Shown: piece after piece, positions 40,715 through 49,928 of the stretch | Layout: each line of letters starts with the position of its first letter | How positions within the stretch are numbered: the stretch's first letter is position 1 | Origin: Picochlorum sp. 'celeri' | Taxonomy: Eukaryota; Chlorophyta; Trebouxiophyceae | Assembly: GCA_010909725.1 (NCBI GenBank) | Contig: JAACMV010000021.1 | Location: forward strand, 955,469 to 1,019,468 | DNA: 64,000 bases | Reading direction: 5' to 3' | Made by a program: the position numbers and the translations under genes | Notes under the pieces: generated by a model | What the model saw: only the letters and a program-made list of their open reading frames with translations | Databases searched by the model: none | What the model was told of the DNA's origin: nothing

Positions 40715-42805
40715 ATGGATGATTGCAATACTTTAGTTGGATTGGCTCAGGATATAGAGAGGTTTTCTAACCGGGAACAGTTGGCTGCTATCCTAGACAG
40801 TGGAGCAAATCCAGAAGATTTTCTGAGCGACTATGAGTCAAAATTGCACGTAGCTGAAGGGAGAGCGATAGCTGATTACATAGCGGAGGCAGATAACCTT
40901 TTAGAGCTTAATGTAAACATCGAGAAATGCGACGAGGTGCTGCAGGCGCTGGAGGAAGTGCTGCGTCGGTTCGACCAGTCTCTGGGCAGTGCCAGTGATG
41001 AAATCATGGGTCTGCAGCGGAGGAGCGAGGACATGAGGCGACGCGTGGAGAACGGCAAATCGGTGCAAGAGCGCTTGTCATCCTTTATCGAGAAGATTGT
41101 GGTGTTGCCGAGCTTGATTGAAGACGTGATGAAGGCACATGTGAGTAGCAAAAGATTTGAGGATGCCCTCACGACACTGGACAGCAAGCTCCGATATGTG
41201 GACGAGCACGAGGATGTTAGGATGTCAGCGGCTTTTCGGGACGTAGCAGTAGAGATGGAACGGTTGAGATTGGCGGCAGTGAAGAGGTGTCGTGACTTTC
41301 TGATGGATAAGGTGTATGAGATGCGCCATCCAAATTCAAACATTCAAGTGCAGCAGAATGTGCTGATCAGGTACAAGCAGATGATTTCTTTTCTGAGGGA
41401 TCACGGACATAGTATGTACGAGGAAATTCGTACGACATATATTGCGTCGGTGACATCCAAATTCATGGAGATTTTTAGAAACTATTGGGCTAGCATGGAG
41501 GGGCTGGAGGAGATTATAGTGCCTTCTGATCTGTTGCTAGGGTCTCCCGCCAGCACAGGGATCTCACAAGGACTCTCTAATATGGTATCTTTATTCAATT
41601 CAATGAGAAAGGAACTACATGAAAGCATGGATCACCATGAAGCATTTCAATTGAATGATCGGTTGGATGTGCTTGATCATCTGCATGACAATCCCATCAT
41701 TCCATCAGCTCGCCAAGTTAAACGACCGTTCGAGTATCTATTTGCTTCACTATCCAGACTTTTAGTAGATACAGCTGCGCACGAATACTTATTTTGCAAG
41801 AACTTCTGGCAGAAAGATGGGAGGAATATTTTCAAGGATGTTTTCAAGCCTGTTGTTGATTTCATCCACGGATCTTTGAATGCATCATTCCAGGAGCAAA
41901 ACGACCTTATAGCTCTTCTTTTGTGCATTAAAATCAATCGAGAGAACTTTTTGACCATGTCGAAGAGAAGAAATCCAGCGTTGGACGAACATTTTGATGC
42001 CGTCAACCTGCTGTTGTGGCCCAGAGTAAAACACATTCTTGATAGACACTTGGCATCAGTTCAGCCCTCAGAGTACACGGGTAATGAGGGAACGGATATT
42101 ACATCTCATACGATTTTACCTCTCAGTAGAAGATATGCATCTTTGATGGCTTCAATTTTGATTCTAAATGCTCATCTAGTAGAAGGATCGCTTTCTCTCA
42201 ACATTGAACAACTGAAATACGCAGTCATGAATATATTGTTGACAACGAGTAGGCAGCTGCCAAAACGGGGGCAAGGCACAATATTTCTGTTGCACAACTT
42301 TCACCACATCATCTCAGCACTTAAATGTAGCGTAGACCAAGCAGATGGTCGCCAGGAGGATGAGACTCAGAGCCCAATCCCGCCCTTTGGAAAGCAAGTA
42401 CTGGAGTCCTTTGAAGAAGCATTTTCAAGAGCACTTGATCTTTATGTGGAATCAAGAATACAGGCTGGGGTCCCCCACGTATCGAGTTTTGTTCGCAGGG
42501 GCGAAGCTGCAGTTGCAAAGGATGCAAACCTGTCGGAATCTTTGGATCACAACACTGCCTTGCAAGTAGCACTGGAGTTTTCTAGCCGATGGGACAAAGT
42601 TCTTTCAGTACTCAATGGGGAGATCCGAAAAGATTTTAGCCACGAAGCCTTGTTTGCACTGGTGCAGAAAACAGCACATAGCAAAATTCTACTTTTGTGG
42701 AGTCGCTTTGTCGAACTCCTGAAGAAGATGGGTGAGCAAGGGGAGGACATTGTTAGGAGATCCATTTCGATTCCGACCATCATGCAGACCATGCGAAACA
42801 ACTGA
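40715..42805 (+). CDS. VPS52: GARP/EARP tethering complex subunit VPS52
   Basis: 696 residues from MDDCNTLVGLAQDIERF, a single exon. VPS52 is the core subunit of the GARP complex, which tethers endosome-derived vesicles at the trans-Golgi. Coiled coils fill the first 250 residues (LLELNVNIEKCDEVLQALEE, MGLQRRSEDMRRRVENGKSV). The Sac2/VPS52 blocks are YEMRHPNSNIQVQQNVLIRY, KQMISFLRDHGHSMYEEIRT, FFRW-like RNYWASMEGLEE, and FEYLFASLSRLLVDTAAHEY. No intron despite its length. TGTAA follows at 42862-42866. Confidence 0.9.
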   Translation: MDDCNTLVGLAQDIERFSNREQLAAILDSGANPEDFLSDYESKLHVAEGRAIADYIAEADNLLELNVNIEKCDEVLQALEEVLRRFDQSLGSASDEIMGLQRRSEDMRRRVENGKSVQERLSSFIEKIVVLPSLIEDVMKAHVSSKRFEDALTTLDSKLRYVDEHEDVRMSAAFRDVAVEMERLRLAAVKRCRDFLMDKVYEMRHPNSNIQVQQNVLIRYKQMISFLRDHGHSMYEEIRTTYIASVTSKFMEIFRNYWASMEGLEEIIVPSDLLLGSPASTGISQGLSNMVSLFNSMRKELHESMDHHEAFQLNDRLDVLDHLHDNPIIPSARQVKRPFEYLFASLSRLLVDTAAHEYLFCKNFWQKDGRNIFKDVFKPVVDFIHGSLNASFQEQNDLIALLLCIKINRENFLTMSKRRNPALDEHFDAVNLLLWPRVKHILDRHLASVQPSEYTGNEGTDITSHTILPLSRRYASLMASILILNAHLVEGSLSLNIEQLKYAVMNILLTTSRQLPKRGQGTIFLLHNFHHIISALKCSVDQADGRQEDETQSPIPPFGKQVLESFEEAFSRALDLYVESRIQAGVPHVSSFVRRGEAAVAKDANLSESLDHNTALQVALEFSSRWDKVLSVLNGEIRKDFSHEALFALVQKTAHSKILLLWSRFVELLKKMGEQGEDIVRRSISIPTIMQTMRNN

Positions 42806-43017
42806 ATGCCTTCAGCACCGAAGTACAATGTGATTTTTCTCAGGTGGATCTCAACCTTCCCTGTAAATACTGTTCGATCCTATCAAAGATTGTACCCAAC
42901 CGGGAAATATATCCTGTCGCGGTGGCGGTGGACCTCGCCCTGGTGTGATGCATCGTCAATGTACCGGTGGCCGATCTCGAAATAGTGCATAAAATTTTTC
43001 ATTTCGAATAATCAACG

Positions 43018-43733
43018 ATGCAGTTTGCTCTGTCTGCCCGCATGGGCAATCTTCGTGTGTCGTCTAAGGCGCCAGTCGCGCAGGTGCGTTTTGCTTCGTT
43101 TCCACTGTCTGACTTTTACTTTCTCGTCAATCTGCTGTCAAAATGAGTAGAATGTGTGACATTTGTGGCATTCTATCACCATTCTGGGAATGTATGTCGG
43201 TCGGCCCAGGGCGACTGGTGGTGGATAGTAGTACCCAAAGGGCGACCTGCTGCAAGTCTCTGCATAATGGCCGATTCCATGACATCTGTACATATGTAAC
43301 AAGAATTATTTTTTATGCAGACGTTATCCTCCAAGCAGAATGGCATCGCCGGAGTAGCGCCGCGCCTGTGCACCACTGCTTTGGCTACTCAACGCAGAGC
43401 TACAGCAGCTGTTGTTGAAGTCGAATGCGCTGATGGTCGCCGTGGAGGTAAATTGAAGACAAGAAAGGTGCGTTTGGATGCATTTGCATGGCTCACTTTT
43501 GTTTCATTGACTAATTTTGAGCGAAATACCTTGTCCTGCAGGCTGCGGCAAAGAGATTCAACGTAACTGGAAGTGGTAAGGTTACCGTCCGTAGAGCCGG
43601 AAAGAACCATTTTCAGGAGAAGAAGAGCAGCAAAAGGAGAAACAAATTGTCCATGAAGCAGCAAGCGAGTGACAGCATGCTGGACAACATCAAAGGATGC
43701 CTTCCATACTCCAAGGTGAAGGGAGGCAAGTAG
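43018..43733 (+). CDS. RPL35: Plastid ribosomal protein bL35 (nuclear-encoded)
   Basis: Three phase-0 exons, 43018-43083, 43321-43467 and 43542-43733, with introns of 237 and 74 nt give 134 residues. The N-terminal 45 residues (MQFALSARMGNLRVSSKAPV, TLSSKQNGIAG) are a transit peptide. The mature part is bL35: KLKTRKAAAKRFNVTGSGKV, RRAGKNHFQEKKSSKRRNKL and LPYSKVKGGK. It joins the 50S plastid ribosome. The first intron is the longest in the window and has local inverted repeats (see findings). TGTAA lies at 43781-43785. Confidence 0.93.
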
Positions 43734-43798
43734 ATTTACACACGTTGCTCATGTATCCATCTAAAAGCAGTATCAAAAAATGTAAAACAATTTAGTTA

Positions 43799-46366
43799 TT
43801 ACAGTTCTTCATGGACAGTAACATCATCATTTTGAACGTCGCTTGTTTGGTCTTTGTGCGCTCCACTCTCATTGTCAAACACCCCCGTCTCTAATTTCGA
43901 GCCATCATTATCCGAGGGAGAATGTAGGCCTCCTCCTCTGCTCGCGTTTGGGGAGATCTTGGTCGAAGACAGAGGGGCTGGAGGCGTTTCTACCTTTGAT
44001 GACTTGCCATGGTAAGGGTACAAGAGATTTTTGTCGTACTCTACCTGCTGTATAGTTGAATTCGTTCTAGGACCCAGCACTGGAATGAAATGCGCTTCTG
44101 TGTTTAATACAAAATCAGTCAGTGGATACTTTGCCTTCAGGAGGGGCTCATTTTTGCAAGATGTATGCAGGCACCTGTCAGGTGGCTCGCTGAAAATCAG
44201 GAACAAGTACTTCAGAGTTTCCGATATCCAAAACGATTCCATTTTATCGATTCGCAGCGGCGGTACGACTTTTGTTGACTGCAGACCTGCGTACCCCGAG
44301 CTGGCCCCTATCTCTCCACAAACGGTATTTGAAATAGTGTCACCGTCCCATTTCGGATTTCCATAGCCCGGCTTTATTATTCCAGATCTAAAACTTTGTA
44401 TGAGAAAATTTATGGCACCCTTCACTTCGACAGATGCCGTGTTTATAACCTGACTGCCTTGTTTCAGATCTGCCAAACGGGTTGCCTGAAGCATCCCTGT
44501 GGTTAGCTTTTGTGTTTCGTTGGCAATAGCCTCCCACGAACGGCCCTTGGATCTCAAGTCCACAGCCTTTCTCAGAGCTAATCGTGCAAGTGTCTGCACA
44601 ATGTCGTCCTTAACTCTGTGGCCTTGCCTTGCAAGGCAGAGCTCGAGCCCCTCCACCCTTGTCCATCTCTCAAAAGCCCTAAATATCTGCCATGCCCTCT
44701 CCCTGTACATGGGGTCCCCTGTTGTTTTCCATAATACGAAAAGACTCTCAACTGTTTCTGGTCTCAAGATATTGTGTGCATCGTTATCTTTCACGTAGAA
44801 CAGGCCTCCTCCAATATCACTATGATGATTCCCCGGATACGCAGGATCCTGAGGAATGAAATGCGCAATTTCGGGCGCCAAGCCAGTCGGGGACAGCCTG
44901 TATAATTCATAACATGTTGATGCTAATTCTTCTGCAATATAGAGATCGTCGCCCCAGAGATGTTTGTGCCGTTCCACCTCCCATTCATCTTCCTCCCCGG
45001 AGATGGGTGGTTTGGGAAAAGCTGTGGAAACACCGTGAAGATGACCAAGAGCGAATACCCCGGGCAGAAAACACACTAAATGATCCATCTTTGGAGACAT
45101 GGTCTCCCCCTCCATCTCTGAAACGAACAAGAACCCTATATCATGCTGTCGTCCTGGCAGAATGTTGGTTCTCTTGAGCATCCTCTTCCTCAACGACTGC
45201 ATTGCGTGTACATACCTGTTTTTCAAGACATCGTCTGATTTTCCAGTTATAATCCAGTACTTTAAGAGGTATTCATAATACGAATCGGTTCGTGCTCCCA
45301 GCATGATGTAACGTCCCTGTGCAGTGCCTGCCTCAGGGTTGAAGTACTGCGGTAGCAGACCATCGTATGCCCGAACCGCATTACTTAACACATCGTACAC
45401 ATTTCGAATGGATTCTTCAAAGAAAGAATGGCCAGTTAACCTGGACAAGGCAGAAAACTCTAGGGCCAATGTAGTCATCTCAGACAGCGACGAATGTGAC
45501 ACTGAAAAATCAATCTCGCCCGTCCTCAAATTCACGTCAGAGTGAGGAAGGCCACTCTTCGATGCAAAAGCCTGCGAGAGGCGAGCTCCCAAAGCGATGG
45601 CACTGTCCAGCAGCATGCGCTGTGTTCCCTGCACCCGAGCAGATGTGCTCTTCTCAATTTCAAAATATGTCGACAACAGGCCCCCAAGCACTCGTATCGT
45701 CGTCTCGAACACGTTGCAATATCCCGGCGAATGCAGACTGAAGTTCCTCTCCATGACGTGCATGGCACTCATGTACTCGTCCTCGAGACCCATGATGAGC
45801 AAGGTGTCCATGCTGTCCACAGCAGTCAGTGTCAGATTCAGCCAGTGTTTCCCACCGCACACAAGCGGCCGCAGCTCGTCTTCTCCAGAAGCACAGGAAT
45901 CATACCCTCGCCACGCCCATTGCGTAGCCTCCCGCACTTTCGCAGCCCTCTCCCTTGGGCTGCTCACACAACTTAAACGTGCATCCCTCTCCCTCGCGAG
46001 CAAATCAGAAAACACCAGACCTTCCACAGATCCATGGATCGCTTTTGAAAACTCATTGTGAGCGCAGACTCCACCTTTCTCATCGGAGCCTACGTCGCAA
46101 ATACCAGACAACCTGCAGCGAGACCCATCGTCAAGGACTGCCGTTCCAGTAGCACAACACCATGGGCCAGCGGCGACCAGAATCAGCAGTAAAGTTTGAA
46201 CGACAACATTCATGCTACATTCCAATGACCCATCTGGAGGCAAGTTGGCCAGCTTCACAAAAATACGGTGTTTTGAATGAAAAAATGGATTATTATGAGC
46301 CGAATGGCTCCATGTGTCTCGGAACCGGCTCACCAATTGGTGGACCGGAACAAAGCTCTGGAGCAT
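43799..46366 (-). CDS. GH47 class I alpha-1,2-mannosidase
   Basis: 855 residues, one exon. It trims alpha-1,2-mannose from N-glycans in the ER/Golgi. The start at 46366 gives a short cytosolic tail before a hydrophobic segment (VVVQTLLLILVAAGPW), the type II topology of ER/Golgi mannosidase I; the ATG at 46213 would instead make that segment a signal peptide. Motifs are WAWRGYDSCASGEDEL, TAVDSMDTLLIMGLEDEY, NVFETTIRVLGGLL, GARTDSYYEYLLKYWI, HLVCFLPGVFALG, IDKMESFWISETLKYLF and the calcium-binding LNTEAHFIP. About 115 extra residues are inserted between FERWTRVEG and SGYAGLQSTK. The C-terminal 90 residues are disordered. Confidence 0.9.
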   Translation of the reverse strand: MLQSFVPVHQLVSRFRDTWSHSAHNNPFFHSKHRIFVKLANLPPDGSLECSMNVVVQTLLLILVAAGPWCCATGTAVLDDGSRCRLSGICDVGSDEKGGVCAHNEFSKAIHGSVEGLVFSDLLARERDARLSCVSSPRERAAKVREATQWAWRGYDSCASGEDELRPLVCGGKHWLNLTLTAVDSMDTLLIMGLEDEYMSAMHVMERNFSLHSPGYCNVFETTIRVLGGLLSTYFEIEKSTSARVQGTQRMLLDSAIALGARLSQAFASKSGLPHSDVNLRTGEIDFSVSHSSLSEMTTLALEFSALSRLTGHSFFEESIRNVYDVLSNAVRAYDGLLPQYFNPEAGTAQGRYIMLGARTDSYYEYLLKYWIITGKSDDVLKNRYVHAMQSLRKRMLKRTNILPGRQHDIGFLFVSEMEGETMSPKMDHLVCFLPGVFALGHLHGVSTAFPKPPISGEEDEWEVERHKHLWGDDLYIAEELASTCYELYRLSPTGLAPEIAHFIPQDPAYPGNHHSDIGGGLFYVKDNDAHNILRPETVESLFVLWKTTGDPMYRERAWQIFRAFERWTRVEGLELCLARQGHRVKDDIVQTLARLALRKAVDLRSKGRSWEAIANETQKLTTGMLQATRLADLKQGSQVINTASVEVKGAINFLIQSFRSGIIKPGYGNPKWDGDTISNTVCGEIGASSGYAGLQSTKVVPPLRIDKMESFWISETLKYLFLIFSEPPDRCLHTSCKNEPLLKAKYPLTDFVLNTEAHFIPVLGPRTNSTIQQVEYDKNLLYPYHGKSSKVETPPAPLSSTKISPNASRGGGLHSPSDNDGSKLETGVFDNESGAHKDQTSDVQNDDVTVHEEL

Positions 46367-46686
46367 GCTGCCCTAATCTCCGCCAATGTCGACCGAATAT
46401 TATTGCCAGATTCCATCGAGCAAGCTCCACTACTACTATTACTACTACTATTCACAGTATACATACTAGGATAGCATCTCATATTTATACCCTGACAACG
46501 TATTGTTGTTGGGATTACAAGCCTTTGAACCCATACGGACCCGTTCTAGGGTATCAAAGTTACAGAACCATTCGGTGGACGACGGCGTTTTGGTGATATT
46601 TCTCGGGCTATTTTACTGTTTTTGTAGATAACAGTCATTTTTGCTTCTGTGATGCACAGTCTTCCTGCTCGGAACTACTGAAAGAT
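46367..46686. other. Divergent promoter region, GH47 / SBP factor
   Basis: It holds a trinucleotide repeat (ctactactattactactactatt, about 46430-46452) and TATAAATA on the minus strand at 46482-46489, about 116 nt upstream of the GH47 ATG. Confidence 0.45.
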
Positions 46687-48672
46687 ATGGCAGGTGGAAA
46701 TCACTGGCGCTCTCAGGAATACGCCTGGTCGCCTGAGACGCTCGTAGCGAAGAGAGTTTCTGAGCGCAAACAAGCTGAATCTAATAAGCGGGGGGAAGAT
46801 GCTCACCATGTATCTCCGGAAGGTGGGGTGTGTCACAAGAAGGCTTCCAGGAGGCGTGCAAAGGGTGCTCCGATATCATGCCAGGTGGTTGGATGCACCA
46901 ATGTATGCGAGAGTAGTTACTATAAGAAGTATAGGATATGTGAGGAGCACGCCAAGTCCCCAGCGGTGTGCATCGATGGAGAAGCAATGAGGTTCTGCCA
47001 AAAGGTATGCATGTTGTTGGCCACCCTGGATGATGGGGGCAAAGTCTAACATCTGGTCGTCATGTATATGCAGTGTGCACGATTCCAGAGTCTGTTCAGT
47101 TTCGATGCCGAGCACAGGAGCTGCCGCGTATCATTGGAGCATCACAACAGACGGAGAAGACAGGCAAAGGGTAGAAGCCGGGGGAAATCAAAGGCTGTCG
47201 CAAAGAGTGCGGTGGCGGCCGTTTTCTCGGAGCACGAGCTGATGCATCTGAACTGTGTGTCTAATGGACCTTCGCAGACAGAACGCAGCACCCCAAGCCA
47301 TGAGGATACGCAGTCTGCAGATGATGCATATCTGTCCCTCATGAAGGCTGATGGAAGCATGGATATTGATGAATACAGTCCAGAATACAAAGAGATGCAT
47401 CTATCGATAAAGTTTCAAGAAGGAACGCCATCAGATCTGCCGGAAAGTCTCTATGATGACCTGTTGTTGGAGGTGCCTGCCGTTGCAGATGTGGTGGGCG
47501 CCATTCGCCCGGGCTGTACCCACTTGACAACATCTTTAAGAATACCTGCGGAAGTGCATGCGGAATTCATGAGCTCTACCAAGCCATATGATATGGCAAG
47601 GCGACTTCACAAGAAATGGTCTCAGTCAAAGAGTCTGAGCAAAGGCTTTGAAGTTCAAATTGAGCAGCATGCAACACAGGTCACAAGTGATGGCTCCCAT
47701 GTTATGGATCGACACGCGCTGCCATCACTGTTATCTTTAATTCCTTTTTGTGTATCCAGCACCAAAGATGCGTGCTTGGTCGATGTCCTTGGCCACGATA
47801 TCAAAGATTCAAAGTTTGTAGCCATGTGTCGCCAGAATGGCAGATATCTGACAACAACCATGCTAATGGATGAAAGCTGGAATGATTCAGTGTTCAAACA
47901 TGTACCACGAAGTCACACGAGTGATGATGAGACATCTCATGGGGGTGATTCATTGGGATCCTCACTGGAAAGCAGAGGTAGCTCGAGCATTTGTGTGACG
48001 GATGGGTTTGACAAATATGATCAGAGCGATCTGGGATCAGACACTTCTGACGTGAACGAAGAAAGGAATCACACAGAGAAGAGGTCCATCAAAATAATTG
48101 GCCTTCAAGATGGTGTTTGCGAGATTGAGCTTGTGCATGAGAATAGCTCTACTCCGCCTTTGGCTTTGCTGATTCTTCCTGATCCTGATGCAGTAGAGGA
48201 GCTTCAGAACAAAATCACAAGCCATCAGCACAAGCCATGGGCTCAGGCTTTTCTCAGAGATGTGGGATTTGTGACCCATCACTTGCATGGTGAGGTGCCG
48301 TGTAGTATGGAGAAGATGTCTCTGGTCAGGAGAACTGCGGATAATCTGATATCGTACAGTTGGAAAAACGGTTTTTGTGCGCTCGCCAATTTCCTTGAGA
48401 CTTCCATTGCAAAACATGGATTCCCAGAGGACACAGATCTACTAACAACCAAAAGCCACAAGAATGCCATCTCTGTCCGGGAAGTATCCTACAGTAGAGG
48501 ATTGGAGTACGTGAAGCTGGCAGATGCCAAAGTTTTGCTGGAGAAGATTATTAAATTGACAGGAATAACCAGAAGACCCATTGATTCTGGATGGAAAGGC
48601 CTCGAGAACCAGATAATATATGGGTCAGGAATGCTCATGATTGCCATCCTTGTGTATGCCGCAAGCAGTTGA
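46687..48672 (+). CDS. SBP-box transcription factor (SQUAMOSA-promoter-binding-like)
   Basis: Exons 46687-47004 and 47074-48672 (69-nt intron) give 638 residues. The SBP domain, unique to Viridiplantae, spans the intron: CQVVGCTNVC, YYKKYRICEEHAKSP, AMRFCQK then CARFQSLFSFDAEHRSCRVS and LEHHNRRRRQ, giving two Cys/His zinc sites and a basic nuclear signal. It binds GTAC-core DNA. The long C-terminal part shows no ankyrin repeats I can see and ends in a hydrophobic segment (SGMLMIAILVYAASS). That resembles the C-terminal membrane segment of large plant SPL proteins and would allow release-type regulation. Copper signalling (CRR1/SPL7) is one possible role but is unproven. Confidence 0.92.
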
Positions 48673-48839
48673 TGATTTGTTGTTGCAGATCGTGTTGTTG
48701 ATATTTTACCCAAAGCAATTGCGTGTTTTCTTTTGCGTTACTTTTCTTGTTGTATGTCATGTGGTCAACATTTTTGTCCACTGAAGGTTGAATGATGTAG
48801 CTGAATGCCAAAATTTTCATGAAAAAATAATAGATTTTT

Positions 48840-49526
48840 CTAGGTAACGATTCGAACCAATACTACTTCAAATATAAGTGGCTCGCTCTTATGATTCTCG
48901 AGCTGCCTTTTGGTTCCAAAAGTTGGCATCTGTGGCTCCACATCGCTTGCCTGCCCTGACAAGTAGCCAGCGCTGGGTGGAACAAGAATTCTACGTTTGC
49001 CGCCTGGCCTCATCCCTGAGAGGCCTTCCACGAGCCCTGGCAGCAAACTGCCATTGTTTAGTTTCCATCGGACCGGACCAGTCGGAATGTCTCGAGGCTG
49101 AAAGCTGACACCTTCCACAGTGGAGTAAATAAAGTACCCATTAGCTCGCCTTAAAACATAGTCGACCAGGACGTCGTCCCCATTGCGGGCTTCCGCGTAA
49201 TTGGCTGGACCATCAATTAGATCTTGTACCAATGCTCCAGATGCTGTCTTGCGGAATTTTGGAGCCGAAGGATCGATTGGGGCGGATAGTCCTGGACTCG
49301 ACCAGTCGCCTGAATCCCTGGCTCCCAAAGCCTCTCCACAGCCAAGCAGAGAGCCGGAAATCAGAGTCATACACATTAAATCCCTCCTTTTAATACATAA
49401 ATTTCTATCAATCGTAGCATCGCCCACTCCCGGTCGCACTTGAGCACATCTGTGCACAGACCGTCTCGTGGCGCAGCGTTCCGAAACTTTACGGGGCTGT
49501 TGCCCCCTAGAAAAGCATCCTTTCAT
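48840..49526 (-). CDS. Thylakoid-lumen FKBP-type peptidyl-prolyl isomerase
   Basis: A 228-residue single exon. The N-terminus is a bipartite plastid/lumen signal: an Arg-rich stroma part, then KRRDLMCMTLISGSLLGCGE ending ALGA. The FKBP domain includes VQDLIDGPANYAEARNGDDV, LVDYVLRRANGYFIYSTVEG, LPGLVEGLSGMRPGGKRRIL, VPPSAGYL and PLIFEVVLVRI. Lumenal FKBPs of the FKBP16 group assist photosystem assembly. Several active-site aromatic residues of canonical FKBP12 are not obvious, as is common in lumenal members. It is divergent from the PKS gene. Confidence 0.85.
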   Translation of the reverse strand: MKGCFSRGQQPRKVSERCATRRSVHRCAQVRPGVGDATIDRNLCIKRRDLMCMTLISGSLLGCGEALGARDSGDWSSPGLSAPIDPSAPKFRKTASGALVQDLIDGPANYAEARNGDDVLVDYVLRRANGYFIYSTVEGVSFQPRDIPTGPVRWKLNNGSLLPGLVEGLSGMRPGGKRRILVPPSAGYLSGQASDVEPQMPTFGTKRQLENHKSEPLIFEVVLVRIVT

Positions 49527-49928
49527 TCCTCAACCCGAAAGATAATCCATTCAGACTGCAATGGTAGTAACGGATGACGAAACGCTTATCGGACAGTGTG
49601 GGCCACACCTCTGGGCATGTACTGCGCCATTTCCATGACAGGTCAACCCTTTGTAAGGGTTGACTTTTTCTCAGGGATGGTCATCATCGCCCGATCATCG
49701 GGATTACCAAGACATCTATATCATGATACACTTGAATATTGTAGAAAGAGTTAAAGATATAGAGAGAGGGAGTGTGTGAATAGGTGGGACGTCTCCAGGT
49801 CCTTTGCCTGTACAGTTGACCACTGAAGGGCCCTTTCACGGAAGGGTATCCCTCAACATATGTGCGGATAGATATATATGAGAAAGATATTATACATATT
49901 TGGTTTGGTTTGAGAATCGCATTGCGTG
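49527..49928. other. Divergent promoter region, FKBP / PKS
   Basis: It contains a perfect hairpin (49642-49664) followed by a T-run, a GGGCCC-centred palindrome AAGGGCCCTT near 49827-49836, several GTTGAC/GTCAAC cores, and AT-rich GATATATATGAG at 49871-49882 about 50 nt before the PKS ATG. A 25-codon frame at 49561 has no support. Confidence 0.45.
49642..49664. repeat. Perfect 10-bp inverted repeat with 3-nt loop
   Basis: GTCAACCCTT, TGT, AAGGGTTGAC, followed on the + strand by TTTTTCTC. The stem is perfect and encloses TGTAA. It could be a protein-binding dyad, a small-RNA hairpin or a 3'-end element. Confidence 0.6.

Noticed and set aside
43143..43418. Open frame starting MSRMCDICGILSPF
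   Set aside because: It lies mostly inside the first intron of bL35c; the spliced frame gives a coherent bL35 with transit peptide.
46430..46452. (CTA)n/(ATT)n run as a functional element
   Set aside because: It looks like an ordinary microsatellite in a promoter gap.
49561..49640. Short frame MVVTDDETLIGQCGPHL as an upstream PKS exon
   Set aside because: It has no convincing donor in phase with exon 1 and runs up to the hairpin; it is left as non-coding.
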